From Desulfopila_A sp964446655 (GTDB lineage: Bacteria; Desulfobacterota; Desulfobulbia; Desulfobulbales; Desulfocapsaceae), in contig CAYUPL010000014.1 in NCBI GenBank assembly GCA_964446655.1, forward strand, positions 7,217 through 71,216: a stretch of DNA of 64,000 bases, read 5' to 3'. Positions 34,243 through 43,396 of the stretch are shown piece by piece. The notes beneath the pieces are model-generated. The model was not told where the DNA came from, did not search any database, and saw only the letters and a program-made list of their open reading frames with translations. Position 1 is the stretch's first letter. Every line of letters starts with the position of its first letter. The position numbers and the translations under genes were made by a program.

Positions 34243-37200
34243 TTATTTATTGGTGAGTTGAAGTAAGTCGTTCAGTATGGTTCTGCAAATTGGTAGGATG
34301 TCATTGTGCGGCAGATGGTCGGTAAAGCAGATCAGGCGACCGTCGGGCAGGAGTCTGGCGGCCGGCTTTTTTCTTTTACCGACAGGCCGGGCTATAAAAT
34401 CAAGCAGAGGTCCGGCCTGGAGAGGAGTATCTTCTAAGAAGGAGAAAACCAGGCCCTCTCTGCCCTGCTCCAGCTTGCTGACCCGCAGGGAACACAGTGA
34501 CTTCTTCAAGGTGACTACGGCAAAGAGGTTGGCTGTTTCGGCGGGGAGCCGACCGTATCGATCAACGAGCTCATCCTGCAGGTCCTGGAAGTGGTCATCG
34601 GCTGATTTTGCCAGAGCCGAAATGCGGCGGTAAGCGATATAACGTTGGCCGGTGTCGGGGATGTAATCTGCGGGGATATAGGCTGACAACTGCAGGTTTA
34701 TTTCCGGGTCGAGGTCGTCATGTTCTTCCTGGTCCTCTCCCAAGGCGGTGCGTGCCTTAAGGTCCGCCACGGTTTTCTGTAACAGCTCAAGATAGAGGTC
34801 GTAGCCGATGGCGGCAATATGACCGCTTTGGGAAACACCGAGTAAATTGCCACCCCCTCGAATCTGCAAATCGCTCATGGCAAGTTTAAAACCGCCTCCT
34901 AGTTCATTATAATCCATCAGGGCCCGTAATCGTTCTTTTGAGTCCCGTGATAAGGCGTCAACTGAAGGGACGAGCAGATAGGCAAAGGATTGTAGAGATG
35001 AACGGCCGACCCGGCCGCGGAGCTGATATATTTCGGCAAGTCCCAGGGTATCGGCACGATTGATGATTATGGTGTTGGCCGTCGGAATATCGAGTCCCGA
35101 TTCGATGATGGTGGTGCTGATCAGGACATCGATCTGTTTATTGACGAACTGAACCATGATGTTTTCCAGCTCTTTGCCGGCCATCCGGCCATGGGCAATG
35201 GCGACACGGGCCTGTGGCACCAGCTTTTGCACTTTGGCGGCCATTTTCCCAATTGATTGAATCCTGTTATGGACAAAAAATGTCTGTCCATTGCGACGTA
35301 TTTCTTTGGCAATGGCCTCTTTTATGACCAGATCGTCAAAGCGAGCCACAAAGGTTTTGACGGGTTGGCGATGTTCCGGAGGGCTGGAAATGACAGAGAG
35401 GTCACGGATACCTAGAAGGGAGAGCTGCAGGGTTCGTGGAATGGGAGTGGCCGTAAGGGTGAGAATATCTACTTCCGATTTGATCTTTTTTATCTTTTCT
35501 TTATGGGCGACCCCGAAACGGTGCTCTTCGTCCACAACAAGCAGACCAAGATTTTTATAGACCACATCCTTGGAAAGAAGACGATGAGTGCCGATAATGA
35601 CATCAATCTTTCCCCGGGCAAGATCTTTTAAGATAGATCGTTGTTGCGCCGGAGTACGAAAGCGGTTGATGCATTCGACCGTCACCGGAAAGCCTTGCAA
35701 CCTTTCGCGAAAGGTGCTCATGTGCTGCTCTGCCAAAACGGTGGTTGGCACCAGGACGGCAACCTGAAAACCATCTTCGACGACTTTGAAGGCACCTCGA
35801 ATAGCGACTTCGGTCTTGCCATAGCCGACATCACCGCAGATCAGACGATCCATCGGTTTGTCGGAAGTGAGGTCGCTGATTACCTCCGAAATGGCTCTAT
35901 CCTGCCCGGGGGTCTCGTCGTAGGGAAAGGATTCTTCCAGTTCATGGTACAGTTCACCCGGCGGTGAAAAACAGGTACCTTGGCGCAGTTCTCTTGTGGC
36001 GTAGATGTCGAGCAGTTCCTCCGCCACTTTCCAGACCTCTTTCTTGATCTTTGATTTAGTCGTTTTCCATGCCTGGGCGCCGAGTTTGTCGAGGCGAGGC
36101 TTTTTGTCGGAGAGTCCTTCATATCTGCTCACCAGATTCATTCTGTCCACCGGCAGATAGAGCTTATCGCCGTCGCGGTACTCAATGAGCATAAAGTCGT
36201 TTCTGGCTCCTTGAAGCTCCATGGTTACCAGACCCTGATAGAGTCCGAGTCCATGGTCACGGTGAACGATAATGTCACCGTTATTGAGCTCGGCAAACTG
36301 TAAGCCCTCTTCCGGTTTAAGCCGTTTTTTGACTTTTGTGCCGAGCCGCATTTCGCCAAACAGCTCGCTTTCCGAGAGAACATGAATTTTTTGATCCGGT
36401 AAGCTGAAGCCTTGCTGCAGGGGATGATCGCAAATCAACAGCGGACTTGCCGGCGTGATGGAATCGAGTTGCAGCGGAGGACTGACTGTCTCTATTTCGT
36501 GTCCACGCTTGCTCAGTAACTCCACAAGGTTTTTGGTGTGCCGCGTCGACCTGCAGCAGATGGCGATGCCGTCGCCCTGATTCCGCCACTCAAGAAGGTG
36601 GTCGGCAAGCGGGGCCAAAAGTCCACGTTGACGACGCTCTGCCGTTATACTCTGTTTGAGAAGACGGTGGTCGGTGGTCGTCTGATGTGTATGTTGGGGT
36701 GAATCATTTTCAAAATCGGTAAGAAAGACCCTCTTAAAGCGGTTGATTTGTGCAGATATGGCATCGTTGTCGAGAAAGAGTCGCGCCGGTGCCAGAGCAG
36801 GAAGATTGCTGTCTTGAGCTGCCTGATAATTTGACTCGATGCGCTCATAGACCAGATCGACGGTTTGCCTGCAGGCGGAGGGATCGACCACGACCATAAT
36901 GGCATCTTCCGGTAAAAAATCAAAAACCGTGTCGGTGGGATTTTTTTCCTGAGGATAGAACAGTGGAAGAAAGAACTCGGCTCCGGCAAACCTGCCAAGA
37001 GTTTGTAATCGTTCCTGCAAAAGAGCAGTTTGTTCCTCATCCCAGTTGGAGTTTTGTGCCTCGGTGTGCAGCATTTTGATCGACGCAGGGGAACAGAGTG
37101 ACCGGCCTCTTTCGTAAAGAATGTCGTTGACCGGCAGGATGACGGCTTCAGGCAGATCCATCTGCGATCGCTGGGTGAAAATATCAAAAGAACGTAACGA

Positions 37201-37794
37201 TTCTATGGTATCTCCAAAAAAATCGAGGCGCAATGGTCCGGTATGGAAACCATTTTTCTCCTGAAGAAACGGAGGTGGAAAAATATCGATTATACCGCCA
37301 CGGACAGAAAAATCACCGACGCTGCGAACCAGGGCGACCTGTGCATAGCCGGAACTGACCAGCATGGCGATAAGGTCCTGCTGATCGGTATCTTCGCCGG
37401 CCATGAGAAGCTCTGCTCTGCTGTTGAGAATACGGCGCGGCAGTACCCGGCGCATCAGGGCTTCGATGGATGTGACGATAAGCGGGGTAGATCGACTCTC
37501 CTGCAAGGAAAAAAGAGTGGCCAGTCGTGTGCTGGTGGTCTGCTGATCCGGCGAGAGGGGAGTGTACGGTGGAATTTCGTAACCTGGGTAGGTGAGGATC
37601 TCATTTAAAGAGAAAAGCCTCAGATCCTCCTCAAAAAGTGAGACCATGTGTTCGTCGGGGACGATACAGCAGCAGACGCTGTCACCAGCCAGCCGGGAGC
37701 TGAACCAGGCCTGGCTGCTGCCCCGCAGTCCGGAGACACTCAATTCCTGAAGACTAGACTGCTTGATGTTGCTGATAATCGAGTGTAATGGCAT
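34243..37794 (-). CDS. mfd: Transcription-repair coupling factor
   Basis: 1183 residues, the normal Mfd length. The N-terminal UvrB-homology modules end near residue 350; an RNA polymerase-interacting CarD-like domain (GDIIVHRDHGLGLYQGL, about 490-505) precedes the RecG-like translocase with GDVGYGKTEVAIRGA (Walker A) and VVDEEHRFGV (DEEH box). C-terminal TRCF domain present. The ATG at 37794 follows directly on a run of seven T that is also the U-tract of the bamA terminator, and there is no clear ribosome site. Family comparison does not favour a much later start. Confidence 0.96.
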   Translation of the reverse strand: MPLHSIISNIKQSSLQELSVSGLRGSSQAWFSSRLAGDSVCCCIVPDEHMVSLFEEDLRLFSLNEILTYPGYEIPPYTPLSPDQQTTSTRLATLFSLQESRSTPLIVTSIEALMRRVLPRRILNSRAELLMAGEDTDQQDLIAMLVSSGYAQVALVRSVGDFSVRGGIIDIFPPPFLQEKNGFHTGPLRLDFFGDTIESLRSFDIFTQRSQMDLPEAVILPVNDILYERGRSLCSPASIKMLHTEAQNSNWDEEQTALLQERLQTLGRFAGAEFFLPLFYPQEKNPTDTVFDFLPEDAIMVVVDPSACRQTVDLVYERIESNYQAAQDSNLPALAPARLFLDNDAISAQINRFKRVFLTDFENDSPQHTHQTTTDHRLLKQSITAERRQRGLLAPLADHLLEWRNQGDGIAICCRSTRHTKNLVELLSKRGHEIETVSPPLQLDSITPASPLLICDHPLQQGFSLPDQKIHVLSESELFGEMRLGTKVKKRLKPEEGLQFAELNNGDIIVHRDHGLGLYQGLVTMELQGARNDFMLIEYRDGDKLYLPVDRMNLVSRYEGLSDKKPRLDKLGAQAWKTTKSKIKKEVWKVAEELLDIYATRELRQGTCFSPPGELYHELEESFPYDETPGQDRAISEVISDLTSDKPMDRLICGDVGYGKTEVAIRGAFKVVEDGFQVAVLVPTTVLAEQHMSTFRERLQGFPVTVECINRFRTPAQQRSILKDLARGKIDVIIGTHRLLSKDVVYKNLGLLVVDEEHRFGVAHKEKIKKIKSEVDILTLTATPIPRTLQLSLLGIRDLSVISSPPEHRQPVKTFVARFDDLVIKEAIAKEIRRNGQTFFVHNRIQSIGKMAAKVQKLVPQARVAIAHGRMAGKELENIMVQFVNKQIDVLISTTIIESGLDIPTANTIIINRADTLGLAEIYQLRGRVGRSSLQSFAYLLVPSVDALSRDSKERLRALMDYNELGGGFKLAMSDLQIRGGGNLLGVSQSGHIAAIGYDLYLELLQKTVADLKARTALGEDQEEHDDLDPEINLQLSAYIPADYIPDTGQRYIAYRRISALAKSADDHFQDLQDELVDRYGRLPAETANLFAVVTLKKSLCSLRVSKLEQGREGLVFSFLEDTPLQAGPLLDFIARPVGKRKKPAARLLPDGRLICFTDHLPHNDILPICRTILNDLLQLTNK

Positions 37795-37825
37795 AAAAAA
37801 ACTTCGGCTGTCCCAGGGACAGCCG
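37795..37825 (-). terminator. Strong rho-independent terminator between bamA and mfd
   Basis: On the minus strand CGGCTGTCCC-T-GGGACAGCCG (37825-37805) is followed by AAG and seven T. The U-tract ends exactly at the A of the mfd ATG. By form it terminates bamA transcripts. Confidence 0.8.
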
Positions 37826-37883
37826 GATTATGTACAGACAGTTTTCTGACCAACCGAGCCTTTCAAACCATGCTTGATCAGGA

Positions 37884-40568
37884 CTAAAAGACTCCGCCAA
37901 TGGAAAAGTCCCAGACGGCATCATCTTCATCATCTTGAGGATCGAGGTTATAGCCCCACTCCAGGCGAAGCGGTCCGATTGGCGAAAACCAGCGAATGCC
38001 GAGACCGACTGATTTCTTGTAGTCGTCAAAACCCCAGTCTTCATCATCATTAAAGACATAGCCCATATCAAAGAAAGCAACACCGTTGATTCCCTGCTCG
38101 GCAAGCAATGGGAAAATATATTCAAAATTGGTATACCACATTTTGTCGCCACCAATACGTTCATCTGTAACGGGGTCGCGAGGACTGACCTTGCCGTAAT
38201 CGAAACCGCGGATACTGTTTAAACCGCCGAGAAAAAAACGTTCATATACGGGCAATCCCCCGTTTTCATTTTCAAAGACCTGTCCGGCAGCACCATGAAC
38301 ATGGAAAACCGTATCCCAGAAGAGAGGAAAGTACCATCTGGTGGAGCCTTCAATTTTGGTGAATTCCGAGTCACCACCGAGCGGGCCGCCGGCATAATCA
38401 ACACTGATTTCGTGGCGTGAACCTTTGGTGGCACCGAAGCGTTTGTTGCGTGTATCTCGCCGTAAGGAAAACTTTACTGCACTGGTGATGTTGATATCCA
38501 CTGAATTGCGAATAATAAAAGAGGCGTTTTCAGCAACGTCTGAAAGGGTTGTGTCGATATAACTGTAGGCGCCGAAGCCGCGCCATTTCTCCCAGACCGG
38601 ATAACCGAAGCTCAAGGTCCCGCCGGTGGAGTCCCTGGTGTAATCGTCGAACTCCCGCATGGTATCAAACAGGTCTATGCCCCAGGAGAGCTGCGAATCA
38701 TTGAGGCGTGGATTTTTGTACTGTAGATTATATCTGTTGCTGTCTCCACCTATGTTTGCTGATAAAGCCAGGGTGTCTCCACGGCCCAGAAAGTTGTTTT
38801 CGGCAATTTCACCCATGAGAATAAGGTCGTCGACAGAACTGTATCCTGCGCCGATGGTAAACATACCGGTACTCTTTTCTTTTACTTCGATGGAAAGATC
38901 AACGGTGCTATCGTCAAAGGATTTCTCCGGGGTGATGCCTACCTCCTCGAAAAAGTCGAGATACTGCAGCTGTTGCAGACTGTCGCGTAAGGCCTTGGCA
39001 TTAAAGATACCTCCTTCGGAAACTTCAAGCTCCCGGCGAATGACATTGTCTCTGGTTCGATCGTTGCCTGCTATGGTGATGCGGTTGATATAAACCAACT
39101 CTCCTTTATCTACACTGATGGCAATGTCAAGGACATCCGGCTGATCCGCTGCGTTTATCATCGGGCGAATATTGGCATTGGCATACCCTTTCTCGGCATA
39201 AAAATCCGTGATTTTAAGTATATCATCCCGCAGGATTTTCCTGCTGAGATATTTTTCGTCCGATATGGTGAGAATCTTCAGCAGTCTGTCGCGGTCATCG
39301 TCAATTTCGCCTTGCAGGCTAATATTACCAACTTTGAAACGGGTACCTTCTTCAATAGTGAAGGTTATGTAGAGCCACTCTTCTTCCTGGGTGACCACGG
39401 GGTCGCCGATTTTAGTTTCGAGAAAACCATGGTTGCCGTAAAAATTGATAATTCGCCCTGCATCCTGGTTAAGCCTGTCATAATCGAGCAGGCCTGAGTC
39501 GGTGACCCAGGAGAACCACCCCTTGGTACTGGTTTCGATTTCGTCTTCCAGGGTGTCATCATCAAAGGTTGTATTGCCCTCGAAGGAAATCGATCTGATA
39601 TAGATTTTTTTCCCTTCATTAATGACAAAACGTATTTCCGCGACATCTTCCGTAGGAAAGCCGGTTTCGGGGACCACCGTGGTATTGTAATATCCCTTGG
39701 TTTTGTAAAGCAATTGGATTGCTTCAGCGTCGCGGTTGATCTGGGCCGGGTTGAGAATAGACTGTTGTTGTGTTGTAACAACTTCCTTGATGTCCTCTTC
39801 CTTGAGTTCGTCTATGCCACTGAAAGAAATAGTTCTGATCACCGGTTTTTCGACAATTCGAAAAACGACTGCTTTCCCATTGCTTTCCTGCTGTACTTCA
39901 ATTTGAATGTCGTCAAAATAGCCCATCTTGAAAATTGATCTTAAGTCCTGACGCAGTTGCGCCGGGTCGTATGGGTCTCCCGGCTTGGTCGCGATGTTTT
40001 TCAGGATAGCTCCGGAATCGATTTTACGGTTACCGGCAGGGGCTATTGAGGCAATGATACTGTCGCTTGAGGTGAAAGCGGTTATTTTTTGCAAGACATC
40101 AAGGAAGAGAGGGATGAAGTTGTCTCCCGCGCCTGCCTGGGTGGAGAAATGTTGCGGATCGTCAACTGAGAGCAGATCAAACAGCTTCAGGTCAAGACTT
40201 ATGCGATCACCGATTTTGGTGAGCGTCCCTGTAACGATATTATTGTAGGTCTGCAAGCTTTCCTCAGAGGCGAAGACCTGCGGACTGGGCGGCCATTCCG
40301 CCTGGTAATCAAGAAGTGTCTCGGCCTGTTCTCGACTGAAAGAGGTAAAATCTGTTCGGGAAAGTGCTTCTGTCAGGGTACGGTCTACCTCCCTTGTCAG
40401 TGCATCTTCATCAGAGAGAGTAACGATTTTCAAAGGAATAAAAGCAGTTTTCTGCGATTGAGCCGCGCTCTCTGCCCCGCTGAAAAAAAACAGCAGGCAA
40501 CAGAAGAAAAGAGAGAAAACCGGAAATTTCAAATGAGGAGGAAGCATGCTGTTCTCAAATAATTTCAT
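37884..40568 (-). CDS. bamA: Outer membrane protein assembly factor BamA
   Basis: 894 residues, about 90 longer than E. coli BamA. Signal peptide about 1-36. An extra N-terminal TolB-like alpha/beta domain (about 38-175) precedes POTRA repeats (about 180-560; PVIRTISFSGIDELKEEDIKE and RSISFEGNTTFDDDTLEDE are POTRA starts). The C-terminal 16-strand barrel includes the lid-loop motif SIRGFDYGKVSP, the usual VRGF/Y site, and ends in a strand finishing DFSIGGVF. It inserts beta-barrel proteins into the outer membrane. An inner ATG at 40547 is an alternative start. Confidence 0.93.
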   Translation of the reverse strand: MKLFENSMLPPHLKFPVFSLFFCCLLFFFSGAESAAQSQKTAFIPLKIVTLSDEDALTREVDRTLTEALSRTDFTSFSREQAETLLDYQAEWPPSPQVFASEESLQTYNNIVTGTLTKIGDRISLDLKLFDLLSVDDPQHFSTQAGAGDNFIPLFLDVLQKITAFTSSDSIIASIAPAGNRKIDSGAILKNIATKPGDPYDPAQLRQDLRSIFKMGYFDDIQIEVQQESNGKAVVFRIVEKPVIRTISFSGIDELKEEDIKEVVTTQQQSILNPAQINRDAEAIQLLYKTKGYYNTTVVPETGFPTEDVAEIRFVINEGKKIYIRSISFEGNTTFDDDTLEDEIETSTKGWFSWVTDSGLLDYDRLNQDAGRIINFYGNHGFLETKIGDPVVTQEEEWLYITFTIEEGTRFKVGNISLQGEIDDDRDRLLKILTISDEKYLSRKILRDDILKITDFYAEKGYANANIRPMINAADQPDVLDIAISVDKGELVYINRITIAGNDRTRDNVIRRELEVSEGGIFNAKALRDSLQQLQYLDFFEEVGITPEKSFDDSTVDLSIEVKEKSTGMFTIGAGYSSVDDLILMGEIAENNFLGRGDTLALSANIGGDSNRYNLQYKNPRLNDSQLSWGIDLFDTMREFDDYTRDSTGGTLSFGYPVWEKWRGFGAYSYIDTTLSDVAENASFIIRNSVDINITSAVKFSLRRDTRNKRFGATKGSRHEISVDYAGGPLGGDSEFTKIEGSTRWYFPLFWDTVFHVHGAAGQVFENENGGLPVYERFFLGGLNSIRGFDYGKVSPRDPVTDERIGGDKMWYTNFEYIFPLLAEQGINGVAFFDMGYVFNDDEDWGFDDYKKSVGLGIRWFSPIGPLRLEWGYNLDPQDDEDDAVWDFSIGGVF

Positions 40569-40757
40569 TTAGTAAACCTTGTGTGTGAGGCGCAGTTAAC
40601 CGGCTTGGGCCGTTTTGGGGTGTCCTGTGCCGCTGGAATGCAGTTTAAGGTGTTGTTTTACAGTGAATAATTGGTATCTTACTAAAAATTGCGCCCATTA
40701 TGACATGTTTGAAGAAAAATGAAAAGAAAGTAACTGCGAAAAAAATTATTTAGTCCT

Positions 40758-40776
40758 TCCGGGACAGCCTCCCGGA
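40758..40776 (-). terminator. Hairpin terminator after the SDR gene
   Basis: TCCGGGA and TCCCGGA form a perfect 7-bp stem with a 5-nt loop. On the minus strand it is followed by AGGACTAAATAATTTTTTT, about 55 bp after the SDR stop and before bamA. The T-run starts about 10 nt after the stem, so efficiency is uncertain. Confidence 0.5.
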
Positions 40777-40829
40777 CGAGACGCATTCAGAAACAAGGTC
40801 TTTGTAGCACTGCCGCCCATAACATATCG

Positions 40830-41975
40830 TCAGTAATTTTCGGGAAAATCTTTCTGGGCAGTAAGGGTGCTGTGGACCAGGTCAACGAGACGGGATGGGT
40901 CATGGCGAAAAATTTGGTCATAGGTTTCTTTTGGGGAAAGCTCAAGATCTCGAGCTGTTATGAGATTCTGCTCAGTCCAGCGGGTGAGATAGTAAGAGGC
41001 TATGTCGGGTAAGAGTGAAAAAATAGTTTGATGGGGGTCAGGGTCGACAAAACTGGAATGACGGATTTTGGCCGAAGAAAGGGTCTGATTTTGATAAAAG
41101 CTCTCCAGAAACATCAGCTCCTGCGGCATACGGGCAACCAGGCCGAATTTGGCAAAAGCGCGCAGTAGCAGAGAAAGCAGCCACTTGCCGTTTTTGGCTA
41201 TATTATACGGAACATATATCTCTTTAGGTGACTTTAATTGTAAATATTTTTTGATGGTCAGAATGAGTCTGGCCAGTTCTACCGGATCTTTATCGACGAA
41301 ATTGTATGTTTGTCCGGAAAATTCCTCCCTGTTTTCAAGTATATGGTGTACAAAGTAAGGGATCTTGCGACAGTTCGAGTAAGAATGTTGCGTTCCTTTG
41401 GCGGTGAACAGGAAGGGCATTGACTGTTCGACAATACTAAAAAACAGCCGATGAAATCCCTGTATCTTATGGTCATGGTCGCCATATACTATAGCAAGTC
41501 GAATGGAGGTATAGTCGAGTCCATCTGTTTCACGTAAGTGCTCCAGTGTTTTTTCCGCCATGAGTTTTGACTTGGCATAGTTGTTCAGATCCGCGGTGAC
41601 CGGCAGGGTGTCGTGTTCTGCCAGGTCGTCACCGTACGGCAAGGCTGCGGCCGTGGTAAAATGGATATAGGGTATGTTATGCTCCGCTGCTGCCTTGGCG
41701 AGGTGCATTGAGCCGAGATAATTGACCTCAAGCGCCAGGCGGCTGTTGGAACTCAGATTTGTGATGGCGGTATTGATGAGGAAGTCGGGTTGTACTTCGT
41801 CAAAATAGAAGCGAATATCACCGGCGGACCTGATGGAAAGCTTTTTCGAACTGGGCGCTCGTATCTCGATGGTTTTCGAGGTCCTTGTTTTAAAGTAGTG
41901 TACCAGCGTACCTCCAATGAGACCGGAGCCGCCGATAACGATGCCTAGTTTTTTGACCGATTTTTGAGTATCCAT
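40830..41975 (-). CDS. Extended short-chain dehydrogenase/NAD-dependent epimerase-like protein
   Basis: 381 residues. N-terminal Rossmann motif GIVIGGSGLIGGTLV (about 11-25), catalytic Thr region FTTAAALPYGDD and the YAKSK catalytic Tyr/Lys pair (about residue 132). The fold is that of nucleotide-sugar epimerases or dTDP-rhamnose reductases, but the C-terminal 150 residues, including a hydrophobic stretch (GKWLLSLLLRAFAKFGLV), match nothing I can name. Divergent from comF. The substrate is unknown. Confidence 0.8.
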   Translation of the reverse strand: MDTQKSVKKLGIVIGGSGLIGGTLVHYFKTRTSKTIEIRAPSSKKLSIRSAGDIRFYFDEVQPDFLINTAITNLSSNSRLALEVNYLGSMHLAKAAAEHNIPYIHFTTAAALPYGDDLAEHDTLPVTADLNNYAKSKLMAEKTLEHLRETDGLDYTSIRLAIVYGDHDHKIQGFHRLFFSIVEQSMPFLFTAKGTQHSYSNCRKIPYFVHHILENREEFSGQTYNFVDKDPVELARLILTIKKYLQLKSPKEIYVPYNIAKNGKWLLSLLLRAFAKFGLVARMPQELMFLESFYQNQTLSSAKIRHSSFVDPDPHQTIFSLLPDIASYYLTRWTEQNLITARDLELSPKETYDQIFRHDPSRLVDLVHSTLTAQKDFPENY

Positions 41976-42081
41976 AGCGTCATAGAGGTTTGAGGTTGTT
42001 TCTCAAGCTTGAGATTTTGCTGTCATGCAGGTCGGCAATGAAACGTTGTGCAATCCTTATTCTATATAGCATGCTGAGGTG

Positions 42082-42822
42082 ATGTCCGGCAAGAAACAAC
42101 TTCATAAATGGGTAGACCTGTTGGCCGAGCTGCTTTTTCCTCCACGATGCAGCTCCTGTGGTGTCGTGGAAGAACAGGTCTCCTCGTGCCTGTGCGGCAA
42201 GTGTCTTGCCGGGGTTCCCTATGTCCTCTCTCCTCTCTGCGTTATCTGTGGTAAAAATTTCCCCATTTCTTCGGCAACTGATCATATCTGTGGTCAATGT
42301 TTACATCAAGCACCACCTTTTTCCATGGCCCGTGCAGTTACCTATTATGAAGAGCCTGTCCGCACTTTATTGCACAAACTGAAGTATTCATTTGATACAA
42401 GTACAGTCGAGCCATTACTGAAAATCGCTCAAGGTTTCGATTTTTCGGCTTTTGAATCCTGTGCTGTTTTTGTACCGGTACCTCTGTTTCCAGGAAAACT
42501 GCGGCAGAGAGGGTTGAACCAGGCACTGCTTCTTACCAGGATTTTTTTCCCCTGCCGAGATGAGCATATTGTGGCGGATGCTCTTGTCAAAATCAGACAG
42601 ACAGCTTCGCAGACAGAGCTCGACCGAAGTGGGAGGAGAAAGAATCTTAAAGGTGCTTTTGCTGTTAAACGACCTGAAATTATAAAGAATATGAAAATCT
42701 GTCTGGTTGATGACATCTATACGACTGGTACAACCGTTACAGAGTGTACCACAACCTTAAAACAGGCCGGTGCGGCTGAAGTTATGGTGCTGACCCTGAT
42801 GAGGGTGCGGGAATTGTATTGA
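42082..42822 (+). CDS. comF: ComF family protein (zinc finger + phosphoribosyltransferase domain)
   Basis: About 246 residues; a GTG directly before the ATG is an alternative start. N-terminal double zinc finger with CSSC, CLCGKC, CVIC and CGQC, then a type I phosphoribosyltransferase domain with the PRPP loop VDDIYTTGTTV near residue 212. PVPLFPGKLRQRGLNQA is the ComF/GntX hallmark. The family is needed for DNA uptake in naturally competent bacteria, but is widespread in non-competent ones. No other competence genes are in the window. Confidence 0.92.
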   Translation: MSGKKQLHKWVDLLAELLFPPRCSSCGVVEEQVSSCLCGKCLAGVPYVLSPLCVICGKNFPISSATDHICGQCLHQAPPFSMARAVTYYEEPVRTLLHKLKYSFDTSTVEPLLKIAQGFDFSAFESCAVFVPVPLFPGKLRQRGLNQALLLTRIFFPCRDEHIVADALVKIRQTASQTELDRSGRRKNLKGAFAVKRPEIIKNMKICLVDDIYTTGTTVTECTTTLKQAGAAEVMVLTLMRVRELY

Positions 42823-42904
42823 GAAAAACGGTAAATGCTCCAGGCTTGGGCTAAAAAAAAAGTGGAGAAAAAGAGGGTTTGATGCATTGTCGGCAAAGCC
42901 TGTG

Positions 42905-43023
42905 CTTATAAAGGATTGTCCTGTGTCTGTAAAGAAAATTGGATATATTTCTAGTAAATTTTAGATTTATGCAGATAAGTGAAGTTTAACTGAAAAATTA
43001 TTTTGTTCATATCCTGTGGATAA
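42905..43023. other. AT-rich region with DnaA box upstream of dnaA (oriC or autoregulation candidate)
   Basis: The 574-bp gap 42823-43396 before dnaA carries a very AT-rich stretch at about 42905-43015 ending in a perfect DnaA box, TGTGGATAA at 43015-43023. A weaker box TTATGCAGA (7 of 9) lies at 42967-42975. The arrangement resembles an unwinding element next to DnaA sites, but only one perfect box is visible, so dnaA autoregulation is an equal possibility. The rest of the gap holds one doubtful 62-codon frame. Confidence 0.4.
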
Positions 43024-43123
43024 AGAGTATAACTATTCGAAATGGCGGCTGTTTGAGCAGTTTTTGTTAGGGTGGTGTTTTTCTGGACATTAAAAAGGTT
43101 GTGGCGGGGGGAAGTGCCTTTCT

Positions 43124-43312
43124 TTGCCTAGTTACGAAGAGGAGGTCAGCAGAGAAACAGTTTGCGCAAAACTTCAAGATATCGTCTTTGACGAAACAGC
43201 AAAAATGGAGTTTATCAACGTGCATACATCGTCGGCCGATCATTCAGGGGAGAGACTGGAAAAAAGCGTGGTCTTCGGCTGGAAGAATTCCTTTATTGTG
43301 TACATACATTGA
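43124..43312 (+). CDS. Possible 62-residue hypothetical protein before dnaA
   Basis: An open frame from a TTG start with a purine-rich GGGGGGAAG about 13 bp upstream. The product has balanced composition (PSYEEEVSRETVCAKLQD, ending FGWKNSFIVYIH) and looks more like protein than most spurious frames, but I recognise no family. A second overlapping frame (43101-43373) is rich in Arg and Ser and is less likely. It ends 84 bp before dnaA. Confidence 0.28.
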   Translation: MPSYEEEVSRETVCAKLQDIVFDETAKMEFINVHTSSADHSGERLEKSVVFGWKNSFIVYIH

Positions 43313-43396
43313 GTTGAAAGAGGTTGGAATTACGGCGGTAGTCCGTTTTTCTAAATTATGGAGACGTTTTTAGATCGATAGGGCGGAGACACGTTT

